From: Patescibacteria group bacterium
Lineage (GTDB): Bacteria > Patescibacteriota > Patescibacteriia > Magasanikbacterales > GWA2-37-8
Direction: 5' to 3'
DNA length: 32,648 nucleotides
NCBI GenBank assembly: GCA_018812905.1
Contig: JAHJCN010000051.1
Span: 1-32,648 of the forward strand
Positions 23,745 to 31,798 of the stretch are shown here, in pieces (within the stretch, counting starts at the first letter, position 1; each line of letters starts with the position of its first letter). A program made the position numbers and the translations under genes. The notes beneath the pieces were generated by a model. It saw only the letters and a program-made list of their open reading frames with translations. It was not told the DNA's origin and searched no databases.

Positions 23745-24317
23745 ATGAAAAATTTCATTAAAACAGCAGTGTATCTGTTGATTACAGCCGCGATATTTAT
23801 CGCTCACTATTCACTACTTAACATATTTTTTTTTACGTCTGCGGAGTATCATTTAATTTTGTCGGCGATTGTTTTAACCACCGCTTTTATTCGCAAAGAT
23901 GTTTTGTTGTGGCTCATTATTCCTTTGGCTTTTTTTATGGAAACATTCAGTTCAGCGCCTTTCGGTTTTATTTGTTTAGCCTTGCTACTTAGTACGGCGA
24001 CAATTCACTGGCTTCTCAATATAATATTTACAAATCGTTCAATTCCGATCATCGCGCTCACCACTGCGGCCGGTATTTGCATTTACAGGATATGCTTTGA
24101 TTTTTTAATTTTTGCTAATTGGTTTTTACGCGACCAGAGCTCGGTTTTTAGCTTTGGAACGGCATTTTTTGACATGGGAATGGAATTACTCATTACCGTT
24201 TTTTTTACTGTCGTGTTCTATGTGATAATTTCCATGATTACCAGGATATTATTTCCCAGAAAGGCGTTGATTTTTGAAGCGCAAAGCAATTCATATGGCC
24301 AAAAAAAATATTTTTGA
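23745..24317 (+). CDS. mreD: MreD-like rod-shape protein
   Basis: A 190-residue membrane protein with five to six hydrophobic segments (about 5-27, 32-48, 52-76, 84-104, 118-124 and 143-168). Sequence conservation of MreD is low, so the call rests on membrane pattern, size and position between mreC and mrdA. The ATG at 23745 is used; a TTG at 23736 overlapping the mreC stop would add three residues. The end overlaps mrdA by 23 bases. Confidence 0.75.
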   Translation: MKNFIKTAVYLLITAAIFIAHYSLLNIFFFTSAEYHLILSAIVLTTAFIRKDVLLWLIIPLAFFMETFSSAPFGFICLALLLSTATIHWLLNIIFTNRSIPIIALTTAAGICIYRICFDFLIFANWFLRDQSSVFSFGTAFFDMGMELLITVFFTVVFYVIISMITRILFPRKALIFEAQSNSYGQKKYF

Positions 24318-26274
24318 TATTTCTTCAGAAGATATATCAAGCGCAAAAATGAGCGGCAAATTCAAAAATAATTGGATTGAAGAGTCCTTTAATTTTGAAA
24401 ATGAGGTTGGTCGACAAATTCCTTTGAGCACAACAAGAAAATATCTTGGTAGCAGTGTTAATCCGACCAGAATTAAAATTTTATTAGCATTTTTTGTGTT
24501 GGGAATTTTAGTGATTTTTGGTAAGATTGCTTATTTGCAAATACTTAACGGCGACTTATATAGGAGTCAAGCGGAAGGAAACAGAATCAGGGTTCGTCCC
24601 ATTGTGTCCGAAAGAGGAATCATCTACGACGTATACGGCAAAGAGTTGGTGCAAAATGTGCCGAGTTTTTCATTGGCCATTATTCCGCAAGATTTACCGA
24701 GAAACGCGGTGGAAAGGACGGGGATAATTATTCAAGTATCAGAAATGAGTGGCGTGCCCAGGGATTATATAGAAAATTTAATAAAAAAATACAAATTACA
24801 CAGCTATGAATCGCTGGTGATCAAAGAAAGCTTGGACTATGAAACCGCCTTAAAACTCTACATTTTGAACGCGGATTTGCCGGGAGTTCTAATTGAAAAA
24901 GGCACCAAACGGCATTATGCCAACAATATAGAAAAAGGAGAGAACGATCTTTGGAGTTTTTCGCACATAATGGGATATCTGGGAAAATTGAACGAGAGCG
25001 ATTTGGAGAGCTTGGGAGAATTAGGCTATCTTCCTTCGGATTATATGGGAAAAGTTGGCGTGGAGAGATCTTATGAAGGCGTTTTGCGCGGAAGATATGG
25101 AAAGAAGAAAATTGAAGTAAACGCTGCAGGCAAAGAAATGAGTGTGCTTGCGGAAGAAGCTCCTATGCCGGGAAAAAATATTTATTTGACAATTGATTTG
25201 GAGGCGCAAAAAAAATTGGAAAGCATTGTGAAAGACAATTTTACATTGCATAAGAATAAACGCGGTTCGGCTATTGCGATGGATCCAAACGACGGATCCA
25301 TTCTGGCGATGGTTAGCTGGCCGGCCTTTGACAATAATGATTTTTCAGGAGGCATTAGCATGGATCAATATGCATCATATATCACCAACAAAAATCAGCC
25401 GCTTTTCAACCGCGCTATTTCAGGTTCTTACCCTTCGGGTTCAACCGTGAAGATGATTATAGCCGCTGCAGCGCTGGAGGAGAAAATCATTACGCCGGCC
25501 ACCACTTTTTTAAGCACGGGAGGATTGGATGTTGGTAATCATTTGTTTAGGGATTGGAAAGCAGGCGGACACGGTTATACCAATGTCACAAAAGCGCTGG
25601 CATGGTCCGTTAATACTTTTTTTTATTACATCGGCGGAGGCTACAAAGAATATGAAGGTTTGGGTGTGAATAGGATATATAAATATATGGACCTTTTTAA
25701 CCTTGGCAAAATAACAGGCATTGATTTACCCGGTGAAAATGACGGATTTATTCCGACCAGAGAATGGAAAGAGAAGAATTTGAAAGAGCAGTGGTATGTG
25801 GGAGATACATATAATTTATCAATCGGACAAGGTAATTTATTGGTGACGCCGCTCCAAGTGGCCGTTTGGACCGCCGCCGTGGCAAATGGGGGGCAAGTTA
25901 TGCAGCCGAAGCTCGTTAAAAAAATTATTGAGCCGATTTCAAAACAAGAGATGGTTGTTGAACCCACAATTCTTTCCAAAGATTTTATATCGCCGGCAAA
26001 TATGCGAACCGTGCAGGGTGGAATGCGCCGTTGCGTCACCGAGGGGAGCTGCCAGTTAATGCAAACCCTATCTTTCAGTTCAGCCGGAAAAACAGGAACG
26101 GCCCAGTGGAGCACGGGAAAGGATGAGCACGCATGGTTCACCTCTTACGCACCAGCGACAAAGCCAAAAATTGTCGTGACAGTGATGGTGGAGGAAGGCG
26201 GTGAAGGGGCGGCATCCGCCGAGCCAATTGCACGTGATTTTCTGGCATGGTGGGGGACTAAGTATTTGAAATGA
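24295..26274 (+). CDS. mrdA: Penicillin-binding protein 2 (peptidoglycan D,D-transpeptidase)
   Basis: PBP2 cross-links peptidoglycan during side-wall growth with RodA and MreBCD. The 659 residues comprise a cytoplasmic tail of about 58 residues, one membrane helix at about 61-82, a dimerisation domain starting at RVRPIVSERGIIYD, and the transpeptidase domain with SGSTVK (active Ser383, Lys386), SVN (438-440) and KTGTAQW (from 599). The tail is longer than usual and contains a helical segment unlike known PBP2 tails. The ATG at 24295 is chosen over an in-frame TTG at 24274; it overlaps mreD by 23 bases. RodA is not in this window. Confidence 0.95.
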   Translation: MAKKNIFDISSEDISSAKMSGKFKNNWIEESFNFENEVGRQIPLSTTRKYLGSSVNPTRIKILLAFFVLGILVIFGKIAYLQILNGDLYRSQAEGNRIRVRPIVSERGIIYDVYGKELVQNVPSFSLAIIPQDLPRNAVERTGIIIQVSEMSGVPRDYIENLIKKYKLHSYESLVIKESLDYETALKLYILNADLPGVLIEKGTKRHYANNIEKGENDLWSFSHIMGYLGKLNESDLESLGELGYLPSDYMGKVGVERSYEGVLRGRYGKKKIEVNAAGKEMSVLAEEAPMPGKNIYLTIDLEAQKKLESIVKDNFTLHKNKRGSAIAMDPNDGSILAMVSWPAFDNNDFSGGISMDQYASYITNKNQPLFNRAISGSYPSGSTVKMIIAAAALEEKIITPATTFLSTGGLDVGNHLFRDWKAGGHGYTNVTKALAWSVNTFFYYIGGGYKEYEGLGVNRIYKYMDLFNLGKITGIDLPGENDGFIPTREWKEKNLKEQWYVGDTYNLSIGQGNLLVTPLQVAVWTAAVANGGQVMQPKLVKKIIEPISKQEMVVEPTILSKDFISPANMRTVQGGMRRCVTEGSCQLMQTLSFSSAGKTGTAQWSTGKDEHAWFTSYAPATKPKIVVTVMVEEGGEGAASAEPIARDFLAWWGTKYLK

Positions 26275-26292
26275 TGTGAATACAACTTGCAC

Positions 26293-26321
26293 TTGTTGCT
26301 AAAAAAGTGTTATGCTATACT
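26293..26321 (+). promoter_or_regulatory. Extended -10 promoter of greA
   Basis: TTGTTG (26293-26298), a 17-base spacer, and TATACT (26316-26321) preceded by TGC (26313-26315), which is the extended -10 TGN. An overlapping TTGCAC at 26287-26292 would need a 23-base spacer and is less likely. The start near 26328 gives a 25-base AT-rich leader without a ribosome site. Confidence 0.75.
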
Positions 26322-26352
26322 CCTTAATATCGTTTAATTTAATATCTTAATT

Positions 26353-26826
26353 ATGACAGAGCTAAAAGTATATTATGTAACGGCGGATAGTTTGAAATCT
26401 CTTCAGGAAGAATATGAAGTTCTAAAAAACAAAACAATCCCGGAAATTGCCACAAGAATTGACGCGGCGAGACAACAAGGCGATTTGTCCGAAAATGCCG
26501 AATATCATCAGGCGAGAGAAGATATGTCGTGGGCACAAGGAAGGTTGCGTGAGTTGGATCAAATTTTGGAAAACGCAGAAATTATTTCCACCAAGGGCGG
26601 AAATGGAAATGGGGCAGTTACGATAGGAAATACAGTAAAGGTTTTGGTGAATGAAAAGGAAAAGGAGTATATGATTGTTGGGCCACAGGAGGCAGATCCC
26701 TTAAAGGGTTTGATATCAAACGAATCGCCCATAGGAGAGGCTCTAATCGGTCATAAAAAGGATGAAGAAATTGAAGTGGAAACGCCGGCAGGCAAGCAAA
26801 GATACAAGATTTTGGAGATTAAATAA
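26353..26826 (+). CDS. greA: Transcription elongation factor GreA
   Basis: GreA enters the RNA polymerase channel and promotes cleavage of backtracked RNA. The N-terminal coiled coil carries the catalytic acidic tip as ARQQGDLSENAEYHQARED (about 39-57), and the C-terminal FKBP-like domain ends with ISNESPIGEALIGHKKDEEIEVETPAG. Length 157 residues is normal. It has its own promoter and terminator, so it is a single-gene unit between the mre and lysS units. Confidence 0.96.
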   Translation: MTELKVYYVTADSLKSLQEEYEVLKNKTIPEIATRIDAARQQGDLSENAEYHQAREDMSWAQGRLRELDQILENAEIISTKGGNGNGAVTIGNTVKVLVNEKEKEYMIVGPQEADPLKGLISNESPIGEALIGHKKDEEIEVETPAGKQRYKILEIK

Positions 26827-26834
26827 TGCACACA

Positions 26835-26856
26835 CCCGCCCTCTAGGGCGGGTTTT
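26835..26856 (+). terminator. Intrinsic terminator of greA
   Basis: cccgccct (26835-26842), a two-base loop ct, agggcggg (26845-26852) and TTTT (26853-26856). It is eight bases after the greA stop. The T-run overlaps the -35 box of the lysS promoter. Confidence 0.9.
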
Positions 26857-26883
26857 GACTTTTTACCTTTATCTGGCTATAAT
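26855..26883 (+). promoter_or_regulatory. Strong sigma70-type promoter of lysS
   Basis: TTGACT (26855-26860) and a perfect TATAAT (26878-26883) have a 17-base spacer. Predicted start is near 26890, giving a leader of about 60 bases to the lysS ATG. The -35 box shares two bases with the T-run of the greA terminator. Confidence 0.85.
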
Positions 26884-26911
26884 ACCCGAACAAAGAAGAG
26901 GAAATCAGTAT

Positions 26912-26935
26912 CTGAGGAACCTCAGTTATCTCTTT
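26912..26935 (+). other. Small hairpin and T-run in the lysS leader
   Basis: ctgagg (26912-26917) and cctcag (26920-26925) can pair, and a T-rich stretch (tctcttttt) follows after a few bases. It could be a weak attenuator. No T-box elements (specifier loop, antiterminator consensus) were seen, and the leader is too short for one. Confidence 0.3.
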
Positions 26936-26949
26936 TTAAATACATTCAT

Positions 26950-28416
26950 ATGAGCGAGCAAAAAATTAACGAGGAGGCGGTTCGACTACAGCATTTGCAA
27001 AACATAAAGGAAAAAGGTGTTGAGCCTTATCCGGCAAAATCGAGCCGGCAGAATACTTTGTCGGAAGCCAGAGTCAGCCCCGAAGGCGCCAACGTTTGTG
27101 TTTCCGGACGGCTAATGACAAAAAGGGAAATGGGTAAGCTGTGCTTCTGCCATTTGAGAGATGAGAGCGACCGATTACAAGTTGCTTTTTCAGAAAAGGA
27201 ACTCGACAAAGAAGATTATAAATTTTTCATAAAAAATATCGACATGGGTGATTTTGTTGAAGTCGAAGGAACCATGTTTGTCACCCACAAAGGCGAGACA
27301 TCTGTTTTGGTAAAAAAATATACTATTCTTTCCAAAGCCCTTTTACCGCTACCCGAGAAATTTCATGGACTTAGCGATGTTGAAATACGCTATCGACAAC
27401 GCTACTTGGATTTGATTTCAAACGAAGAATCAATGCGTATTGCTAAAATTCGCAGTTTGGTGGTGCGTGAGATTCGCCACTATTTTGACACAAATGGTTT
27501 TTACGAAGTTGAGACTCCTATCCTCCAGCCATTATATGGCGGCGCCAATGCGCGACCATTCGTAACTCATCATAATTCTCTTGACATGACCCTATATTTG
27601 CGTGTGGCTCCCGAACTATATTTGAAAAGACTTATTGTCGGAGGTTTTGAAAAAGTTTATGAAGTTGCCAGATGTTTTCGCAATGAAGGTATTGATCATA
27701 ATCACAATCCTGAATTTACGCAGATTGAATTTTATTGGGCCTATGCTGATTATACGAATCTGATGGATTTAATAGAAGATTTGATTCCAACATTAATTAA
27801 ATCGGCAGGCTTATCTTTAAAAACTGAAATCGATGGCCAAAAGGTGGACTTTACCCCGCCATATCCCAGAAAAACCATGCGCGACATCATTCGCGAATAC
27901 GCAAAAATTGACATCGAAGATTATCCGGATCAAAAAGATTTGTTTACAAAAGCTAAAGAATTGAAAATTGAAGACATAGATAAGAATACCGGACGTGGAA
28001 AATTGATTGATGAAATATACAAAACATACGCGCGACCGAACATCGTCAACCCAATTTTTATGATTGATCACCCTGTTGAATTGTCGCCGCTTGCCAAATC
28101 AAAGAAGGAAGATTCGAGATATGTTGAGCGCATGCAACTGGTGTGCGTGGGTGGGAATGAGCTTTGCAACGGATTTTCCGAGCTCAACGATCCGATTGAT
28201 CAAGAGAATAGATTTAAGGAGCAAGAGAGATTGGGTAAAAGCGGAGACGAGGAAAGCATGCCTCATGATGAAGATTTTGTGCGCGCCCTGAAACACGGGA
28301 TGCCTCCAACAGCAGGCTTGGGCATGGGTATTGACCGCTTGATAAAACTTTTGGTCAACGCTCAAAATTTAAAGGAAGTTATTTTGTTTCCAACTCTGAA
28401 ACCGGAAAGTAAATAG
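26950..28416 (+). CDS. lysS: Lysyl-tRNA synthetase (class II)
   Basis: LysS charges tRNA-Lys. The N-terminal OB-fold anticodon-binding domain covers about 50-145 (VCVSGRLMTKREMGKLCF), and the class II catalytic core follows: motif 1 region ending in ETPILQPLYGGANARPF, motif 2 RCFRNEGIDHNHNPEFTQIE and motif 3 GLGMGIDRLIKLL near the C-terminus. The 488 residues match the bacterial size. It has a strong promoter and a short leader hairpin; no ribosome site precedes the ATG. The small nucleotidyltransferase gene begins one base after its stop. Confidence 0.97.
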   Translation: MSEQKINEEAVRLQHLQNIKEKGVEPYPAKSSRQNTLSEARVSPEGANVCVSGRLMTKREMGKLCFCHLRDESDRLQVAFSEKELDKEDYKFFIKNIDMGDFVEVEGTMFVTHKGETSVLVKKYTILSKALLPLPEKFHGLSDVEIRYRQRYLDLISNEESMRIAKIRSLVVREIRHYFDTNGFYEVETPILQPLYGGANARPFVTHHNSLDMTLYLRVAPELYLKRLIVGGFEKVYEVARCFRNEGIDHNHNPEFTQIEFYWAYADYTNLMDLIEDLIPTLIKSAGLSLKTEIDGQKVDFTPPYPRKTMRDIIREYAKIDIEDYPDQKDLFTKAKELKIEDIDKNTGRGKLIDEIYKTYARPNIVNPIFMIDHPVELSPLAKSKKEDSRYVERMQLVCVGGNELCNGFSELNDPIDQENRFKEQERLGKSGDEESMPHDEDFVRALKHGMPPTAGLGMGIDRLIKLLVNAQNLKEVILFPTLKPESK

Positions 28417-28417
28417 T

Positions 28418-28807
28418 ATGAAAAAAGTTATCGTATTCGGAACTTTTGATAAACTTCATCCCGGACACATTCATATGCTGAAAGAAGCGGGGGAGTATGG
28501 ATACTATTTGATTGTGGTGATAGCTCGAGACAAGACTGTGTGCGAAGTTAAAGGTAGGGAGCCGACTAATGATGAAATTGCTCGCCTGCAAGCGCTGAAG
28601 GATCTTGGTATAGCCGACAAAGTGCGTCTTGGTTGTTTGGATGATAATAAATATTTGGCTATTTCCGAAGAAAAACCGGACATTGTGGCGCTCGGATATG
28701 ACCAAAAAGCCTTTGTGGATAATTTAGCCGATGCGATTGATTCCCATGTGCAAATAGTACGTCTGGCGCCGTATATGCCTGAAAAATACAAGAGTTCGCT
28801 AATGTAA
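28418..28807 (+). CDS. Small nucleotidyltransferase (cytidylyltransferase-like)
   Basis: A 129-residue nucleotidyltransferase of the HxGH superfamily: FGTFDKLHPGHIHML contains HPGH (14-17), and the second motif region is VALGYDQK (about 90-97). The ending APYMPEKYKSSLM replaces the usual ISTT-like motif. Size and pattern resemble glycerol-3-phosphate cytidylyltransferase (TagD) and the archaeal FAD synthase RibL. The two cannot be separated by eye. It sits tightly between lysS and an RdgB-like gene and is probably part of the same transcript. Confidence 0.83.
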   Translation: MKKVIVFGTFDKLHPGHIHMLKEAGEYGYYLIVVIARDKTVCEVKGREPTNDEIARLQALKDLGIADKVRLGCLDDNKYLAISEEKPDIVALGYDQKAFVDNLADAIDSHVQIVRLAPYMPEKYKSSLM

Positions 28808-28817
28808 GAGTTATTTT

Positions 28818-29429
28818 ATGCAGGAAAGAAAAGTGTTAATCGCCACAACGAATGCCGGAAAGTTTGATGAATTTTTAACACAACTTGGAACCCTAAATTG
28901 TAAATTTGTAAGCCTGAACGATGTTGACATTGGCGATGACGAACCGGACGAACCGTTTGAAACAACTTGGCAAAACGCCATGCATAAAGCGCGATATTAC
29001 GGCCTAAAAACCGGCCTGGTCACTTTTGCGGAGGACACCGCGTTTTGCGTTGAATATTTGAATGGAGCTCCAGGCGTACTGGCAAAGAGGTTTGGCGCGA
29101 CACCGCTTGAGAGGAATCACAAAATTTTAAAGGCGTTGAATGGCGCGAGTGAGAGCGCGAGAAAAGCGTATTTTCAGACGGCAGGTTGTGTCTTCTTTCC
29201 GGAAAATAATAATTTCTACATTTTTAATGGCCGTGTTGATGGGTTGATATCCGAATCAATATCAAAAGCATCGCGACCTGGTATGGGCTATGATTCCATT
29301 TTTTATTTCCCGCCATTAAAATCTTGCTTTGCTGAATTGACGATAGAACAAAAAAATTCAGTCAGTCACAGGGGGCAAATTATCAAACAGTTAAAAAATT
29401 TTTTACAAAGAATGTACTTATATGCTTGA
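28818..29429 (+). CDS. rdgB: RdgB/HAM1 family NTP pyrophosphatase
   Basis: This family removes non-canonical purine nucleotides (dITP, XTP) from the pool by hydrolysis to monophosphate and pyrophosphate. Evidence: ATTNAGK at residues 9-15, the acidic motif AEDTAF (71-76, metal-binding Glu72 and Asp73), GAPGVLAKRF, GMGYDSIF (155-162) and SHRG (183-186). Length 203 residues is normal. The usual AELT-x-EEKN motif reads AELTIEQKN. The last eight bases overlap serS. The ATG at 28818 has no ribosome site. Confidence 0.88.
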   Translation: MQERKVLIATTNAGKFDEFLTQLGTLNCKFVSLNDVDIGDDEPDEPFETTWQNAMHKARYYGLKTGLVTFAEDTAFCVEYLNGAPGVLAKRFGATPLERNHKILKALNGASESARKAYFQTAGCVFFPENNNFYIFNGRVDGLISESISKASRPGMGYDSIFYFPPLKSCFAELTIEQKNSVSHRGQIIKQLKNFLQRMYLYA

Positions 29430-30675
29430 TATTAAATTCATTCGTGACAACAAGGAAATGGTGCAAAAAAATTGCGTGATTCGTAATGTGAATGTTGACG
29501 TGTCGGCTTTGTTGGTTTTGGACGATGAAAGAAAATCATTGCTAAAAAAAGCCGAAGAATTGCGTGCTTTGCGCAATAGTAAATCAAAAGGAAAACCCAG
29601 CCCCGAGGAGATCGTTCAATTGAGGAATACTGGGGGAGAGATAAAAATTATCGAAACTGACCTTGCGCAAATTGTACTAAAATACAATGAAATTTTGCAT
29701 AAAATACCAAATTTAACACACCCTGACAGCCCGATTGGTGGAGAGCAAGATTTTAAAATAATATTTGAAACAAAAAAGCCCAAACCTTTTAAATTTTCTC
29801 CAAAAGATCATGAGGAGCTAATGTTAGAAAACGATTTGATTGATTTTGAACGCGGGGCCAAAGTCGCTACTTCCAAATTTTATTTCTTTAAGAATAAAAT
29901 GGTGCGCTTGAATCAGGCTTTGATAAATTATGGAATGGATATCACTGAAAAATACGGCTACGCTCTTTTAGAGACGCCGGATTTGGCAAAAAATGAAATC
30001 TTAACCGGTATCGGCTATAATCCGCGAGGAACCGAAACCCAAGTTTACTCCGTGGAAAATACGGATTTAAGCCTGATCGGTACCGCGGAAATTGCCGTTG
30101 GGGGATTCCATTCCGGAGAAATTTTGGATTTATCAAAAGGTCCTAAAAAATATGTGGCATTGTCACATTGTTTTCGTACGGAAGCTGGCGCATATGGACG
30201 CGTGAGCAAAGGATTGTACAGGGTGCACCAATTTAGCAAGCTGGAAATGTTTGTCTTTTGCAAACCCGAGGATGGCGAAAAATATCATCAAGAAATTTTG
30301 GAGATCGAGAAGAAAATTGTGGATGGTTTGGAAGTGCCATATCGAATCATTGACATCGCTTCGGGAGATTTGGGTGGTCCGGCCTATAGAAAATATGATA
30401 TTGAAGCCTGGATGGTGATGAACACCTCCGAGAATGAACAAGGAGGATTTGGTGAGATTACCAGTGCCAGCAATTGCACGGATTATCAAGCTCGCAGACT
30501 CAATATTCGCTATCGCAAGGAAGATGGAACAACAGAATTCGCGCACACATTAAATGGAACAGCCATAGCGCTTAGTCGATTTCCGATAGCAATCATTGAA
30601 AATCATCAGAATAAAGATGGCTCAATTTCCGTGCCAAAAGCACTGCGAAAATATGCGGATTTTAACAGGCTATAA
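29422..30675 (+). CDS. serS: Seryl-tRNA synthetase
   Basis: SerS charges tRNA-Ser and tRNA-Sec. Residues 1-100 form the long helical arm that grips tRNA (LDIKFIRDNKEMVQKN at its start). The class II core has LIGTAEIAVGGFHSGEIL, motif 2 HCFRTEAGAYGRVSKGLYRVHQFSKLE and motif 3 NGTAIALSRFPIAIIENHQ. In most SerRS motif 2 reads R-x-E-A-G-A-A-G-R; here it is TEAGAYGR, a mild change. Length is 417 residues. It overlaps rdgB by eight bases, so translational coupling is likely. Confidence 0.97.
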   Translation: MLDIKFIRDNKEMVQKNCVIRNVNVDVSALLVLDDERKSLLKKAEELRALRNSKSKGKPSPEEIVQLRNTGGEIKIIETDLAQIVLKYNEILHKIPNLTHPDSPIGGEQDFKIIFETKKPKPFKFSPKDHEELMLENDLIDFERGAKVATSKFYFFKNKMVRLNQALINYGMDITEKYGYALLETPDLAKNEILTGIGYNPRGTETQVYSVENTDLSLIGTAEIAVGGFHSGEILDLSKGPKKYVALSHCFRTEAGAYGRVSKGLYRVHQFSKLEMFVFCKPEDGEKYHQEILEIEKKIVDGLEVPYRIIDIASGDLGGPAYRKYDIEAWMVMNTSENEQGGFGEITSASNCTDYQARRLNIRYRKEDGTTEFAHTLNGTAIALSRFPIAIIENHQNKDGSISVPKALRKYADFNRL

Positions 30676-30685
30676 AACAATTAAT

Positions 30686-31798
30686 ATGATGACATGGCTG
30701 GAAATCGACTCAAAAGCGATTGCGCATAATATTTCGCAATTTAGGAAAAAAATTGGTAAAGACAGACTCCTCATGCCCGTTATTAAGGCCAACGCCTACG
30801 GGCATGGTTTTTTAAATTTGGCTAAAATTTGCCAACGAAACGCGGAGGTGAATAGGGTTTGTGTTGTCAACTCTGACGAAGCCCTGGATTTGATCCGCCA
30901 TCATTTTACTAAGCCGATAATGATTTTAAGCTTCTACGACACGGATAGCGTTACTCTTAAAATTTTAGGGAAAAAAGGAGTAATTTTTCCCGTTTATTGC
31001 ATGGAACAAGCAAAAATTCTTGACTCGATTGGAGTAAAATTGAACAAACAAATTAAAATTCATATAAAAATTGATACGGGAACAAGTCGAGTTGGTTTTT
31101 TACCGGCGGAATTAGCCGGAGTGGCAGAGAAGCTAAAAAAGATGAAATTTCTAAATATTGAAGGTGTGTGGAGTCATTTTGCTTCCAGCGAAGATGATTT
31201 AATATATACGCAAAAACAATATTTGTTGTTTTTCAAATGCGTTGATCTGCTCAAGAAAAAGGGGATAGACCCTCTAGTCAAGCACATGTCATGTTCTGCT
31301 TCGATCTCAACCGTTAAATTGAATGGTTTTAACGCTTTTAGATTCGGCGTGAGCTTATACGGCCTGCATCCGTCGGCAAAAACACGAAGGAGTTTGGTGT
31401 TACAGCCAGCACTCACATGGCGTACGAAGATAATCCAGATTAAAACCTTGCCCCCCAACACTAAAATCGGCTATGGCGGAACATACACAACGAGGTGCTT
31501 GACAAGACTCGCTGTTTTGGCTGTCGGATATTGGGATGGATACGATCGCAAGCTCTCAAATAAGGCAATTGTTTTGATTCATGGCAAAAAATGTTCCATA
31601 CGTGGGAGAATTTCCATGAATTTGTGCATGGTTGACGTTACCGGGTTAAAACATGTAAAAAGAGGGGATACGGCAACCTTGATAGGCAAATCGGGAGAAA
31701 AGGAAGTTTCCTCTGACGATTTGGCAAAGTGGGCGGACACGATAAACTACGAAATTGTAGACAGAATCAACCCTCTTCTGCCGAGAATTCTAAAATGA
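30686..31798 (+). CDS. alr: Alanine racemase
   Basis: Alr makes D-alanine for peptidoglycan, using pyridoxal phosphate. The PLP lysine is Lys34 in VIKANAYGHG (32-41) and the second catalytic residue is Tyr263 in GYGGTYTT. The C-terminal beta domain starts near 240 and contains RISMNLCMVDVTG. The product is 370 residues from ATGATG at 30686; a frame extension upstream to 30596 lies inside serS and adds unrelated sequence. The gap from serS is ten bases and there is no ribosome site. ftsQ overlaps its stop (ATGA). Confidence 0.95.
   Translation: MMTWLEIDSKAIAHNISQFRKKIGKDRLLMPVIKANAYGHGFLNLAKICQRNAEVNRVCVVNSDEALDLIRHHFTKPIMILSFYDTDSVTLKILGKKGVIFPVYCMEQAKILDSIGVKLNKQIKIHIKIDTGTSRVGFLPAELAGVAEKLKKMKFLNIEGVWSHFASSEDDLIYTQKQYLLFFKCVDLLKKKGIDPLVKHMSCSASISTVKLNGFNAFRFGVSLYGLHPSAKTRRSLVLQPALTWRTKIIQIKTLPPNTKIGYGGTYTTRCLTRLAVLAVGYWDGYDRKLSNKAIVLIHGKKCSIRGRISMNLCMVDVTGLKHVKRGDTATLIGKSGEKEVSSDDLAKWADTINYEIVDRINPLLPRILK

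Noticed and set aside
30596-30685. Long N-terminal extension of alanine racemase
   Set aside because: It lies inside serS, and the family N-terminus begins at the ATGATG at 30686.
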